A DNA stretch of 64,000 nt from Geodermatophilus bullaregiensis (GCF_016907675.1 NZ_JAFBCJ010000001.1:682001-746000), one strand, 5' to 3'. Counted from the first letter of the stretch, positions 16,645-25,777 are shown. The notes: a model not told the origin generated them from the letters alone. Translations and numbers: made by a program.

Positions 16645-17632
16645 GCCCGCCGCCCTGCCTCGGGTGAGCACCGCACCGGCCGAACGGTCCGGCGGTGCGG
16701 TGCCGCCCGCCGCCCGGGTGGGCCGGCTGGACGCGACCCGCTGCTCGGTCACGGCCCTGACGCGGGGCGACTCCCCCGAGGCGACGGCCGGGCCGGCGCA
16801 GCGCTGGCTGCTGGTCGAGCAGCCGGGGCCGTGGGGCCGCGACGCGCTGGCCCAGTCCCGCTTCGACCCCGGTGTGGCCGCCGGCCTGGCCTCCCGGGCG
16901 CGGGCGGAGGGCGTGCGGGTGCTGCTGGTCCGCCGTCCCGGCGACCGGCTGGCCGACTCCGGCCGCCGCTGGGCCTACGCCGACGGCCGCCCCGGCCACG
17001 AGGGGCTGTGGTGGTCGGTGCGCGGCGAGGACGCCGACCTGCTCGACGCCCCGTGGGACGGGTCGGTCGGCGAGCGGGCGCACGGCCCCGCCTACCTGGT
17101 GTGCACGCACGGCCAGCACGACGCCTGCTGCGCGCTCCGCGGCCGGCCGCTGGCCCGCGCGCTGCCCGCGCCGGGCCCGGCCGACGTCTGGGAGTGCAGC
17201 CACCTGGGCGGCTGCCGGTTCGCCGGCAACGTGCTCGTCCTGCCGCACGGCTTCGCCTACGGGCAGGTCCCCGGCGACGGCACCGACCTGGTCGCCGCGC
17301 ACTCCCGCGGGCAGGTGGCCCTGCCGTGGCTGCGCGGGCGGGCCGGCCTGCCCATGCCGGCGCAGGCGGCGCAGGGAGCCGCCCGCGAGGACCTGGGGCT
17401 GCTCGGCGTCGACGACCTGCCGCTGCGCTCCTCGCACCGGCTGCCCGGCTCGGACGCCGAGGAGACCGCCGGCGTGGAGCGGTTCGAGGTGGTGCTGGCC
17501 GGCCCGGACGGCGACGTGGTCGTCCGGGTGGAGAGCCGGCCCTCCGACGAGGCGGCGCAGCTGACCTGCCGGGCGCTGCACCCGGCGCACTCCCGGGTGT
17601 GGACGGCGCTGTCGGTGTCGCCGGCCGGCTAG
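16616..17632 (+). CDS. Sucrase/ferredoxin-like family protein
   Basis: The 338-residue protein has the family signature VCTHGQHDACCALRGRPLA followed by WECSHLGGCRFAGNVLVLP, a thioredoxin-like fold whose cysteines may hold a [2Fe-2S] cluster. Its role is unknown. The first 35 residues look like linker. The start is uncertain: GTG 16616 fits the leaderless pattern, an ATG lies three codons upstream, and a GTG lies 16 codons downstream. It overlaps the cupin gene by 29 bases and ends in TAG, whose bases form part of the CTAG that flanks the insertion sequence. Confidence 0.82.
   Translation: MPTPSGPGREPAALPRVSTAPAERSGGAVPPAARVGRLDATRCSVTALTRGDSPEATAGPAQRWLLVEQPGPWGRDALAQSRFDPGVAAGLASRARAEGVRVLLVRRPGDRLADSGRRWAYADGRPGHEGLWWSVRGEDADLLDAPWDGSVGERAHGPAYLVCTHGQHDACCALRGRPLARALPAPGPADVWECSHLGGCRFAGNVLVLPHGFAYGQVPGDGTDLVAAHSRGQVALPWLRGRAGLPMPAQAAQGAAREDLGLLGVDDLPLRSSHRLPGSDAEETAGVERFEVVLAGPDGDVVVRVESRPSDEAAQLTCRALHPAHSRVWTALSVSPAG
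17629..17632. repeat. Left target-site duplication CTAG
   Basis: CTAG abuts the left inverted repeat and is repeated at 18670-18673. It contains the stop codon of the upstream gene. Confidence 0.75.
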
Positions 17633-17649
17633 ATGACTGATTCCAAGGG
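17633..17649 (+). repeat. Left terminal inverted repeat of the IS
   Basis: ATGACTGATTCCAAGGG, identical to the complement of 18653-18669. Confidence 0.9.
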
Positions 17650-17737
17650 GTCCGAGTTCGGCGAGCCTTGATGAGCTGATGGGCGAGGGTGCCCAGGCTC
17701 GGCGTTGCTGACCCAACGTCGAACCTCGGAGGTCCTC

Positions 17738-18652
17738 GTGGACGCCGATCTGGACACCCTCGCCACGGCACTCTATGTACGCACCGACGATCTGCTGAAG
17801 GCCTCGCCCGGTCGTGCCCCGGCTCGTCCGGCGGTCGGGATCGCACCGCGGATCACCGACGCCGAATTGGTCACCCTGGCGGTGATGCAGGCGCTGCTGG
17901 GGCGCACCAGCGAGGCTCGCTGGCTGCGGTTCGCCCACGCCCAGCTGCGGCACCTGTTTCCGTATCTGCCCCAGCAGCCGGGCTACAACAAGCGGCTGCG
18001 CGCCCTGGCCGACACGCTGCGCTGGCTGATCGCGGTGCTGGCCCGGGACACGCATCTGTGGTCTGACGACGTGTGGGTGGTCGACTCCACCCCGGTGGAG
18101 TGCGCCCGCTCCCGCGAGGCCGCGCACCGCTCGGCGCTGGCCGGCTGGGCCGAGTACGGCTACTGCGCCAGCCACTCCCGCTACTTCTGGGGACTACGGC
18201 TGCATCTGCTCTGCACGCTGCACGGACTACCGGTCGGCTTCGCGCTCTCCGGCGCCAAGGCCGACGAGCGCGAGGTGCTGCTGGGCATCCTCGACGCCGA
18301 CCCCGCGCTGACTGCCAGCCGAGCCGGACAGACGGTGATCGCCGACCGGCACTACTACGGCCGCCAGTTCGAAGCCACGCTGCACGGCCACGGCATCGCG
18401 CTGCTGCGCCCCGCCCGCACCGGCGAGCCCAAACGGCCCGGAGCCCGCCTGTTCAAGCCGCTGCGGCAGGTGATCGAGTCGATCAACGACACCTTCAAAG
18501 GCCAGCTCGACCTCGAACACCACGGCGGGCACACCCCGCTCGGGGTCTGGGTCCGCGTCCTGCAACGCGTCCTGGCCCTCACCGTCGTCATCTGGCACAA
18601 CGACCACATCGGCGCACCGACCCCACGATCACTGATCGCCTACGACCACTGA
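17738..18652 (+). CDS. IS982-like transposase
   Basis: The 304-residue DDE-type transposase contains WVVDSTPVECARSRE, with a first-Asp environment typical of IS982/IS5-like enzymes, a central VIADRHYYGRQFE segment around the second Asp, and a C-terminal VIESINDTFKGQLDLE segment supplying the Glu. GTG 17738 is preferred because GGAGG lies five bases upstream; a TTG 11 codons earlier is also open. The stop codon abuts the right inverted repeat. No frameshift or internal stop is present. Confidence 0.9.
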   Translation: MDADLDTLATALYVRTDDLLKASPGRAPARPAVGIAPRITDAELVTLAVMQALLGRTSEARWLRFAHAQLRHLFPYLPQQPGYNKRLRALADTLRWLIAVLARDTHLWSDDVWVVDSTPVECARSREAAHRSALAGWAEYGYCASHSRYFWGLRLHLLCTLHGLPVGFALSGAKADEREVLLGILDADPALTASRAGQTVIADRHYYGRQFEATLHGHGIALLRPARTGEPKRPGARLFKPLRQVIESINDTFKGQLDLEHHGGHTPLGVWVRVLQRVLALTVVIWHNDHIGAPTPRSLIAYDH

Positions 18653-18669
18653 CCCTTGGAATCAGTCAT
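18653..18669 (-). repeat. Right terminal inverted repeat of the IS
   Basis: CCCTTGGAATCAGTCAT, the perfect complement of the left end. Confidence 0.9.
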
Positions 18670-18673
18670 CTAG
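18670..18673. repeat. Right target-site duplication CTAG
   Basis: The second copy of the CTAG target. On the minus strand it supplies the TAG stop of the phosphodiesterase gene. Confidence 0.75.
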
Positions 18674-19851
18674 TGCAGCGCCGACCCGCGGGCGAGCAGC
18701 AGCGGGATCGCCAGCTCCGCGTCGGTGAGCGAGCCGTGGTAGCCGACCAGCCGGCTCGGGCCGGGCTCGGAGACGCCGGCGGTCATGGCCCACGGGCCGC
18801 GGGCCAGGGCGACGACGTCGCCGATGCGGGCGGCCAGGCCGTCGTCGACGGCGCCGAAGACGCCGCTGGCCACCGCCTCCTCGCGGCTGGTGACCCACGC
18901 GCGGTCGCCGAGCACGCCGCGCCAGGCGTCGAGGACGTCGTCGGCGGCGCCGGGGACGGCGTGCACGTAGCGCGCCCGCGGCTCACCGGCCAGCAGCGCG
19001 ACGCCGTCGAGCAGCTCGGGCTCCTCGTCGAGGTCGACGCGGGTGTACGGGGGGACGTCGAGCATGCCGTGGTCGGCGGTGACCAGCAGGGCGGCGTCGC
19101 CGGGCAGGCCGGCGACCACCTGCTCGACGAGCCGGTCGGCCAGCGCCAGCTGCAGCCGCCAGCTCTCGGAGTCGACGCCGCGGACGTGCCCGGTCAGGTC
19201 GAGCTCGGGGGTGTAGCCGTAGACCAGGCCCGTGGGGGCCGCCGCCAGGGACTGCAGGACGAGGGCGGCGAGGTCGCCGGCGCCGACGGTGCCGGAGTAG
19301 CCGGCGCCGCGGTAGGCCGCCGTGCTCAGGCCCGAGCCCCGGTAGGCGTAGGGCGCGACGGCGGTGACCGGCACGCCGGCGACCGCGAGCTGCTCGAAGA
19401 CCGTCGGCCGGGACTGCCACAGCGCGGGGTCGGGGTCGTCGGCCCACTGCACGTGGTTGAGGGTGCGGTCCTCGCCCGGGACGGCGGTGACGAAGCCGAG
19501 CACGCCGTGCCCGCCCGGCGGGACGCCGGTGCCCAGGGTGGTGAGGCTGACCGGGGTGGTGCTCGGGCAGGGGGCGGCGAGGTCGCCGACGGGGGTGGCG
19601 AGGCCGGCCAGCACCGGGGCGTGCGCGGCGTGCGCGCGCAGCAGGTGGGCGCCGAGCCCGTCGACGAGCAGGACGGCGACCCGGCGGGCGCCGGACAGGG
19701 CCGCGGTGAGGCCGAGCGGGTCGGGCGGCAGGTCCCCGCGGTCGACGGGGGCGCCGAGGGCGGCGGCCACCCCGGGCAGGACGTCGGCGAGGGTGGCGGT
19801 GCCGTAGGCGGGGCGGGTGAGGCCGGGCGGCAGCGAGCCCGCGGCGGTCAC
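18670..19851 (-). CDS. Alkaline phosphatase superfamily / nucleotide pyrophosphatase-phosphodiesterase
   Basis: The 393-residue protein resembles type I phosphodiesterases: metal-binding VAVLLVDGLG near residue 60, a Thr nucleophile region PCPSTTPVSLTTLGTG, and VTADHGMLD with a later YHGSLT for the remaining metal ligands. Substrate is unknown; related enzymes cleave nucleotide or phospholipid phosphodiesters. The GTG start overlaps the stop of the methyltransferase by GTGA. Its stop codon lies in the CTAG at the IS boundary, so the insertion left the protein whole. Confidence 0.85.
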   Translation of the reverse strand: MTAAGSLPPGLTRPAYGTATLADVLPGVAAALGAPVDRGDLPPDPLGLTAALSGARRVAVLLVDGLGAHLLRAHAAHAPVLAGLATPVGDLAAPCPSTTPVSLTTLGTGVPPGGHGVLGFVTAVPGEDRTLNHVQWADDPDPALWQSRPTVFEQLAVAGVPVTAVAPYAYRGSGLSTAAYRGAGYSGTVGAGDLAALVLQSLAAAPTGLVYGYTPELDLTGHVRGVDSESWRLQLALADRLVEQVVAGLPGDAALLVTADHGMLDVPPYTRVDLDEEPELLDGVALLAGEPRARYVHAVPGAADDVLDAWRGVLGDRAWVTSREEAVASGVFGAVDDGLAARIGDVVALARGPWAMTAGVSEPGPSRLVGYHGSLTDAELAIPLLLARGSALH

Positions 19852-20615
19852 GGCCGGGTGGCCAGGACGTGCAGGCCGGTGGCGACGTCGCGGTAGGGCG
19901 AGGTGCCGGCCAGCGCGAGCTCGAGGCGGCGCACGGCCTCGGGGTCGGCGCCGGAGGCGGCGTCGAGCAGGTCGCTCACGACGGCGACGCCGCGCCACTC
20001 CCCCGGCCGCAGCCCGGCCGCGGTGACGAGGGCGAGCAGGTCGTCGGGACCGAAGCGGCGGCGGGCCGGGCGGGTGCGGCCGGGCGCGGGGTCGCGGTCC
20101 TCGAGCAGGGCCAGCGCCTCCTTGGGGTGGCCGCCGAGCGCGCGGGCGAGGACGGCGCCGGCGCGGTTGACGGTCGCGACGCTCACCTGGCCGCCGGGGC
20201 GCAGCGCGCGGGTGATCTCGCCGAGGGTGGTCGAGGGGTCGTCGACGACCTCGAGCACCGAGTGGCACAGCGCGAGGTCGTAGCCGCCGCCGTCGTCCGT
20301 CCCCGGCACGCCGCTGCCGAGGGGGAGCTCGTGCAGCAGGTCGCCGTCGCCCTGCAGGCCCCGCACGCGGTCGCCGACGCCGGCGGTCTGGGCGCGCCGC
20401 TGGAGGGTGGCCAGGGCGTCGGCGCTGGGGTCGACGACGGTGACCTCGTGGCCGAGGCGGGCCAGCGGGACGGCGAACACGCCGCTGCCGCCGCCGACGT
20501 CGAGCACCCGCAGCGGCGTCCCCGCGCCGACGACCGCGTCGAGCGCGACCCAGACCGCGGCGGTGCGGACGGGCAGCTGCTCGCCGGAGGACGGAGCGGG
20601 GGCAGTCGGCGGCAC
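19848..20615 (-). CDS. Class I SAM-dependent methyltransferase
   Basis: The 255-residue protein shows the SAM-binding motif VLDVGGGSGVFAVPLA near residue 38, the acidic loop VDPSADAL and the post-I motif LALCHSVLEVVDD. The substrate cannot be read from the sequence. The GTG at 20615 lies seven bases after TAGGCT, fitting a leaderless transcript. It is the first gene of a two-gene operon with the phosphodiesterase downstream, which hints at a small-molecule or nucleotide substrate, but this is speculative. Confidence 0.85.
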   Translation of the reverse strand: MPPTAPAPSSGEQLPVRTAAVWVALDAVVGAGTPLRVLDVGGGSGVFAVPLARLGHEVTVVDPSADALATLQRRAQTAGVGDRVRGLQGDGDLLHELPLGSGVPGTDDGGGYDLALCHSVLEVVDDPSTTLGEITRALRPGGQVSVATVNRAGAVLARALGGHPKEALALLEDRDPAPGRTRPARRRFGPDDLLALVTAAGLRPGEWRGVAVVSDLLDAASGADPEAVRRLELALAGTSPYRDVATGLHVLATRP

Positions 20616-20622
20616 CCGTCGG

Positions 20623-20628
20623 AGCCTA
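20623..20628 (-). promoter_or_regulatory. -10 element of a probable leaderless promoter (methyltransferase)
   Basis: TAGGCT on the minus strand, seven bases before the GTG at 20615. Confidence 0.5.
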
Positions 20629-20661
20629 GTGGCGGGCGGCCGGGCCCACCGGGCACACGCC

Positions 20662-20703
20662 CGGCCCGCTGCAGGGCCCCGCCGCGAGCGAGCGAGCGGT
20701 GAG
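20662..20703. repeat. Partial copy of the stop-proximal hairpin element
   Basis: CCCGCTGCAGGGCCCCGCCG and the following bases repeat the sequence at 20727-20768, giving a truncated second copy next to the complete one. Confidence 0.6.
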
Positions 20704-20722
20704 GGTGGTGAGGTGCTGGAGC

Positions 20723-20786
20723 GGCCCCGCTGCAGGGCCCCGCCGCGAGCGGAGCGAGTGGTGGGGGGCAGCGGGGTCCTTCGTCA
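20723..20786 (-). repeat. Stop-proximal hairpin element, copy 2 (3' of the VOC gene)
   Basis: The ends GGCCCCGCTGC and GCAGCGGGGTCC pair, with an inner CGAGC/GCTCG arm. The element begins at the minus-strand stop codon at 20784. It is probably a terminator; see the copies at 2781 and 55670. Confidence 0.65.
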
Positions 20787-21263
20787 GGCGGGGACGCGGT
20801 CGGCGGCCTCCCGGATGGTGGCGACGTCGATCCGGCGCATCCGCAGCATCGCCTCGGTGGCCCGCTGGGCGCGACCCGGGTCGGGGTCGCCGAGCAGCGA
20901 GAACATCTCGACGGGGACGACCTGCCAGGAGACGCCGAAGCGGTCCTTGAGCCAGCCGCACTGCCCCTCCTCGCCGCCGTCGGTGAGCCGGGACCAGTAG
21001 TGGTCGACCTCGTCCTGGTCGGCGCAGTGGATCTGGAAGGAGATCGCCTCGGTGAAGGGGAACTGCGGGCCGCCGTTGAGGCCGACGTAGGCCTGGCCGT
21101 CGAGGGTGAAGCCGACCGTCATGGCGCTGCCCTCGGGCGCCGGCATGTCGGGGCCGTAGCGGGCGACCTGGTCGATCGAGGAGTTCGGGAAGATCGACGT
21201 GTAGAACTCCGCGGCCTCCTCGGCGCGGCCGTCGAACCACAGGCACGGGATCTGCTTCGGCAT
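20784..21263 (-). CDS. VOC family protein (PhnB / 3-demethylubiquinone methyltransferase-like)
   Basis: The 159-residue protein matches the PhnB-type glyoxalase/bleomycin-resistance fold: PCLWFDGRAEEAAEFYTSIF at the start, VGFTLDGQAYVGLNGGP in the middle and DRFGVSWQVVP near residue 125. This family binds small molecules or metals, but the substrate of this group is not known. The ATG at 21263 is supported by GAGGAGG seven bases upstream. It stands alone between the methyltransferase and dnaE2. Confidence 0.9.
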   Translation of the reverse strand: MPKQIPCLWFDGRAEEAAEFYTSIFPNSSIDQVARYGPDMPAPEGSAMTVGFTLDGQAYVGLNGGPQFPFTEAISFQIHCADQDEVDHYWSRLTDGGEEGQCGWLKDRFGVSWQVVPVEMFSLLGDPDPGRAQRATEAMLRMRRIDVATIREAADRVPA

Positions 21264-21386
21264 GGCGGGTCCTCCTCGTGGGGGGCCGGGCGGATGCCGG
21301 CGTCGAGGAGTAGACCGCGTCGTGCCGCCGCAGTCATCGGTGTGCGACCAGGCGATGTGCAGCTGTGGCGTGTCCGGCGGCGGGAG

Positions 21387-21428
21387 TGCGCCACGGGCGC
21401 ACACCACCGCGGTGACCCCTGCGGGGTC
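21387..21428. repeat. Double-hairpin element between dnaE2 and the VOC gene
   Basis: TGCGCC-ACG-GGCGCA is followed by GACCCC-TGC-GGGGTC. The same order of two short hairpins with shared sequence is seen at 12673-12719. It may terminate dnaE2 transcripts. Confidence 0.45.
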
Positions 21429-21473
21429 CCGGGCCGAGCGTGCGAGGCGCCGGGGGCGGGGCGGTCCTCGTGC

Positions 21474-24400
21474 TCAGTGGCCCGGGCTGCCGGGGCTGGA
21501 GTGCCACAGCTTCCGCGGTGCCGACGCGTCCCGCGCCGTCGTCCCCTGCTGCGCGGCGGCCCGCCGGATCGCGGTCGCGGCGTCGTCGCCGGCGGGTTTG
21601 ATGTCGGCGTAGGGCGACATGCGGAAGCCGGTCGGGTGCACGAGCACCGGTCTGACCACCACCGGCCGGGACCCGTGCGAGGCCGCCGCCCCGGTGATGG
21701 CCTGCTCGGTGTACTCCCCCGGCGCGGCCATGTGCTCGGCCACCGCCGCCGGCCCACCGGTCTCCCACGCCTCGTGCAGCGCCGGCAGCTCCCACGCCCC
21801 GGTCGCCCGGATCGACACCCCGCGCGGGCCGGTGCGCCGCAGCACCCCGCGGACGACCAGCAGCCAGGAGTGGAACACCGTCGCGGCGTAGGGTCCCTGC
21901 ACGTCCTCGAAGAAGGTCGAGTCGGTGCAGCCGGTGCCGTCGTCGAGGGTCACGAAGACCACCCGGCGCCCCGACCGGATCGGCGGGGTCTGGGTGGCCA
22001 CCTTGACCCCGGCGACCAGCACCTCGGCGCCGCTGCGGCTGCCGAGCAGCTCACCGGCCGGCACCGCGCCCACCGCGGCGAGGAAGGGCCGGTAGAAGTC
22101 GACGACGTGCCGGCTGGCGTCCAGCCCGAGCACCTCCAGCTCGGCCCGCACCAGCTCGGCGTCGGTGAACTCGGGCAGCCCGGACCCCGCGCTCCAGGAC
22201 AGCGCCGTCCCGGCCGGGCCGCCGTCACCGTCACCGTCGGGCTCCCCGGGCAGCTCGACACCGAGCAGGTCGAGGCTGAGCTGCCCCACCGAGCCGGCCC
22301 TCGCCCCGCTGCGGCTCCACCGGTCGAGCTCGCTGATCTGCAGCAGCAGGTCGCGGCGGGTCACCGACCCGCGGGCGCGGGTGGGCCGGCCGGCCTCGCG
22401 GTCGCGCACCCCGAAGCCGTACAGGGAGTCGAAGCCGCCGGCCAGCACCAGCCGCTCGACCACCGGGCGGGACACCGACGCCCGCGTCCAGAAGTCGGGG
22501 AGCGACCGGTACGGCTGCCCGGCGACGATCCGCTCGACCTCCTCCTCGGAGATGCCCTTGACGTCGGCGAGGGCGAGCCGGATCCCGTAGGCCGACGGGT
22601 CGCGTATCGCCGGCGGCATCCACTCCGGTGGGCGCCAGTCCTCCCGCCGGTCGGGCCCGGCCAGCCGCTCCACCCGGTAGACCCCCGCCGAGGCGTTGAC
22701 GTCGAGCCCCAGCACCCGGACGCCGAAGTTGCGGGCGTCGTCGAGGATCAGCCGCTTCGGGTACATGCCCGGGTCGTGGGTGAGCACCCCGGCGAGGAAG
22801 GCGGCGGGGTGGTGGGTCTTCAGCCACGCCGACTGGTAGGTGGGCAGCGCGAACGCCGCCGCGTGGGCCTTGCAGAAGCCGAAGGAGCCGAAGGCGACGA
22901 GCACCTCCCACACCTGCTCGACCACCTCGACCGGATAGCGCGACAGCGCCACGGGCATGAACCAGGCCCGCACCTCCGGGTGCAGCTCCCTGTCGCCCAG
23001 CGCGCGGCGCACCTCGTCGGCCTGGGCCAGGTCGCAGCCGGTCATCTGCGCCACGATCTGCAGCACCTGCTCGTGGAAGACCACGACGCCGGCGGTCTCC
23101 CGCAGGTACGGCGCGAGGTCGGGGTGCGGGTAGACCGGCTCCCGCCAGCCGTTCCGGGCCAGGAGGAACGGCGTCACCATGTCGCTCTTCACCGGGCCGG
23201 GCCGGAACAGCGAGATGTCGATGACGATGTCCTCGAACGTCTCGGGCCCGAACTTGCCGACCAGCTCGCGCTGCCCCGGCGACTCGATCTGGAACATGCC
23301 GAGGGTCCGGGTGCTGCGGATCAGCTCGAAGGTGGTCGGGTCGTCGCGCGGGATCGCGTCGATGTCGACGGTCTCGCCGTCGACCCGGGCCACCTCGTCG
23401 AGGGCGTGCGCGATCGCCGACTGCATGCGGATGCCCAGCAGGTCGAGCTTGAGCAGCCCGAGCTCCTCGACGTCGTCCTTGTCGAACTGGCTCATCGGGT
23501 AGCCGAGGTAGCTGCTCTCCACCGGCGTGCGGTCGAGCAGCGTCGCGTCCGACAGCAGCACGCCGCACGGGTGCAGCGCGATGTGCCGGGGCAGGCCGTC
23601 GAGCCGGGCGACGAGGTCGAAGAGCAGGTCGAGGTCGCCGGTGCCGCCGCCGCGGCGCGAGCCGAGCCGGCTGGCCCGCAGCTCCGGCAGGTCGCGCAGC
23701 GCGGCGTGCACCTGGTTGGCCCGGATGTGCGGGAAGGCCTTGGCGACGGCGTCGACCTCGGCCGGCGGCAGCCCGAGCGCGGCGCCGACGTCGCGGATGG
23801 CGTGCCGGACCCGGTAGGTGTCCATCATCGAGATGCAGCTGACCCGGTGGGCGCCGAAGCGGTCGATGACCGCGTCGTAGACCTCCATCCGCCGGGCGGA
23901 CTCCACGTCGATGTCGACGTCGGGCAGCTGGTGGCGCAGCGGGGAGAGAAACCGCTCCATCAGCAGGCCGTAGCGGATCGGGTCGACGTCGGAGATGCCG
24001 AGCAGGTAGGTGACCAGGCTGCCCGCGCCCGACCCCCGGGCCGCGGCGCGGACCCGCAGGCCCCTGATGAGGTCGACCACGTCGGCGACGGTGAGGAAGT
24101 AGGACGGGTAGCCGAGGGCGTCGATGACGGCGAGCTCGTCGTCCAGCCGCCGGGTGACCTCGCCGGTGGGCGCCACCCCCCGCCGGCCCAGCCCCGCCTC
24201 GCAGCGGGCGCGCAGCACCTGGGACGGGCTCGTCCCCCGCTCGCCGGGCGCGGTGACGACGTCGAGCTCGGGATAGCGGACCGACCCCACGCCGAGGTCG
24301 CCGGCGACGTCGACGGCGCACTGCTCGGCCAGCCGGGCGGTGCGCTCGAGCAGCCGCAGCGCCGCGTCGCGGTCCGGGCCGGCGAGGTCCTCGGCGACCT

Positions 24401-25301
24401 CGGCCATCTCCTTGCCCGACTTCAGGTACCCCTCCGCGGTGCGCCGGTCGACGTGCCGGGAGTCGAGGGCGACCAGCCGCCGGGAGGCGTCGAGGACGTC
24501 GGCGGTCGGCGCGTCGAGGGCGTCGACGTACCGGACGGCGTTGGTGAGCACCACCGGCACGCCCTCCTCGGCGGCGAAGCGCATCAGCCGCTGCGCGCGG
24601 GAGCGGTCGCCCCGGCCGCGGTGGTGCACCAGCTCGACCACCAGCGAGCCGGGACCGAACACCGAGCGCCAGGCCGACAGCCGGGCGGAGGCGACGTCGG
24701 CCCGCCCAGCGGCCAGCGCCCGGCCCACCGGCGAGTCCGGCCCCAGCACGGCGACCAGGCCCGGGGTGTGCTCGGCGGCCATCGCCAGCGAGGCGACCGG
24801 CTCCCCGCGGGTGCCGCGCAGGTGCGTGGCGCTGGTCAGCCGGCACAGCGAGCGCCAGCCGGCGCCGTCGCGGGCGAGGAAGGTGACCCGCGGCAGCCGC
24901 GGGTCCACGCCGGCCCCACCGCGCACCGGGCTGCGCCGGGCAGGGGTCGCCCGCCCCGCGTCACCCCGTCCGCCCGCGCCCTGCTCACCTGCGCGCTGGC
25001 GCGCCGCCCTGCGCGCGGACAGCTCGTCGTCGTCGCCCAGCACCTGCGCCCGGGCCGGCGGCACGGCGGTGTCCACCGCGGGGACGACCGCGAGGTCGAC
25101 TCCGAACAACGGCCGCAGCCCCGCCGACCGGCAGGCGAGCGCGAACTTCACCGCACCGTAGAGGCCGTCCCGGTCGGTCAGCGCCAGCGCCGTCATGCCG
25201 TGCTCGGCGGCGCGCGCCACCAGGTCGGCGGGGTGGTTGGCCCCGTACCGCAGGGAGTACCCGGAGGCGACGTGCAGGTGGACGAAGGGGTCGCCGGTCA
25301 C
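21474..25301 (-). CDS. dnaE2: Error-prone DNA polymerase III alpha subunit
   Basis: DnaE2 is the C-family polymerase of damage-induced mutagenesis in actinobacteria. The 1275-residue protein has an N-terminal PHP domain (HLHVASGYSLRY, LTDRDGLYG), the catalytic acidic pair in LPDVDIDVESARR, an HhH region and an OB fold toward the end. It is longer than the usual 1050-1120 residues; part of the excess is a basic linker of about 60 residues (near residues 75-135) inside the PHP domain. The GTG start overlaps the HEPN gene stop by GTGA. It is the third gene of a LexA-controlled operon. Confidence 0.95.
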   Translation of the reverse strand: MTGDPFVHLHVASGYSLRYGANHPADLVARAAEHGMTALALTDRDGLYGAVKFALACRSAGLRPLFGVDLAVVPAVDTAVPPARAQVLGDDDELSARRAARQRAGEQGAGGRGDAGRATPARRSPVRGGAGVDPRLPRVTFLARDGAGWRSLCRLTSATHLRGTRGEPVASLAMAAEHTPGLVAVLGPDSPVGRALAAGRADVASARLSAWRSVFGPGSLVVELVHHRGRGDRSRAQRLMRFAAEEGVPVVLTNAVRYVDALDAPTADVLDASRRLVALDSRHVDRRTAEGYLKSGKEMAEVAEDLAGPDRDAALRLLERTARLAEQCAVDVAGDLGVGSVRYPELDVVTAPGERGTSPSQVLRARCEAGLGRRGVAPTGEVTRRLDDELAVIDALGYPSYFLTVADVVDLIRGLRVRAAARGSGAGSLVTYLLGISDVDPIRYGLLMERFLSPLRHQLPDVDIDVESARRMEVYDAVIDRFGAHRVSCISMMDTYRVRHAIRDVGAALGLPPAEVDAVAKAFPHIRANQVHAALRDLPELRASRLGSRRGGGTGDLDLLFDLVARLDGLPRHIALHPCGVLLSDATLLDRTPVESSYLGYPMSQFDKDDVEELGLLKLDLLGIRMQSAIAHALDEVARVDGETVDIDAIPRDDPTTFELIRSTRTLGMFQIESPGQRELVGKFGPETFEDIVIDISLFRPGPVKSDMVTPFLLARNGWREPVYPHPDLAPYLRETAGVVVFHEQVLQIVAQMTGCDLAQADEVRRALGDRELHPEVRAWFMPVALSRYPVEVVEQVWEVLVAFGSFGFCKAHAAAFALPTYQSAWLKTHHPAAFLAGVLTHDPGMYPKRLILDDARNFGVRVLGLDVNASAGVYRVERLAGPDRREDWRPPEWMPPAIRDPSAYGIRLALADVKGISEEEVERIVAGQPYRSLPDFWTRASVSRPVVERLVLAGGFDSLYGFGVRDREAGRPTRARGSVTRRDLLLQISELDRWSRSGARAGSVGQLSLDLLGVELPGEPDGDGDGGPAGTALSWSAGSGLPEFTDAELVRAELEVLGLDASRHVVDFYRPFLAAVGAVPAGELLGSRSGAEVLVAGVKVATQTPPIRSGRRVVFVTLDDGTGCTDSTFFEDVQGPYAATVFHSWLLVVRGVLRRTGPRGVSIRATGAWELPALHEAWETGGPAAVAEHMAAPGEYTEQAITGAAASHGSRPVVVRPVLVHPTGFRMSPYADIKPAGDDAATAIRRAAAQQGTTARDASAPRKLWHSSPGSPGH

Positions 25302-25777
25302 CGCCCGCGGACGGGACGGTGGGCGGTGCCGCCGACCACCCGCGGACGCGGAGCCGGCTCGGGGGTGCGGCCGAGCAGGTCCTCGACCACGGCGAGGAAG
25401 GAGCCGACGTCGCGGACCAGGTCGTCGGCCTCGCGCTCGGTGACCGCGCGGGACAGCCCGGCCTCGGCCGCGGCGCGCTTGGCGGCACCGGCGGCGAAGA
25501 AGGTGGCCCACTCCCCCAGCTCCGGGGCGACCTGCTCGAGCAGCACCCAGGCGCTGCGCGGCCGGCGGCGGCCGCTCTCCGGCCGGGTGCGGGCGGCGAG
25601 CACCGCCGCGGCCGCCCGGAGCGCACCCAGGTGGGCGGTGGCGTAGCGCTCCCGCGCGTCGGTGGCGCGGGCGGCCTCGCCCAGCGCCCGGGTGGCCTGG
25701 TCGAGCAGCTGGGCCGCGGCCGCCGGCAGCGGCGGGGGCAGGGGCAGCTGGTCGGCCATGGCGTGCGCGGCGCCCAT
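25298..25777 (-). CDS. SAV_6107-family HEPN domain protein
   Basis: The 159-residue, largely alpha-helical protein resembles the SAV_6107 HEPN family that accompanies dnaE2 in many actinobacteria: helical RYATAHLGALRAAAAVLAAR and the stretch WVLLEQVAPELGEWATFFAA. HEPN domains are often RNases, but a clear R-x4-6-H motif is not evident here. The ATG overlaps the DUF6504 stop by one base, and the 3' end overlaps dnaE2, so the three proteins are co-translated. A basic C-terminal tail is present. Confidence 0.85.
   Translation of the reverse strand: MGAAHAMADQLPLPPPLPAAAAQLLDQATRALGEAARATDARERYATAHLGALRAAAAVLAARTRPESGRRRPRSAWVLLEQVAPELGEWATFFAAGAAKRAAAEAGLSRAVTEREADDLVRDVGSFLAVVEDLLGRTPEPAPRPRVVGGTAHRPVRGR

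Larger units (their letters stand above)
17633..18669 (+). mobile_element. IS982-family-like insertion sequence, intact
   Basis: A 1037-bp element with perfect 17-bp terminal inverted repeats (ATGACTGATTCCAAGGG), one full-length transposase gene and CTAG on both sides. Length and transposase type fit IS982. The transposase and the ends are intact, which suggests a recent and possibly still mobile copy. Confidence 0.9.

Noticed and set aside
17705..17737. A TTG start for the transposase 11 codons upstream
   Set aside because: GTG 17738 has a well-placed GGAGG; the TTG has none.
21000..25646. A 1548-codon plus-strand frame opposite dnaE2
   Set aside because: It is antisense to a well-supported polymerase gene and the product has no recognisable domain.
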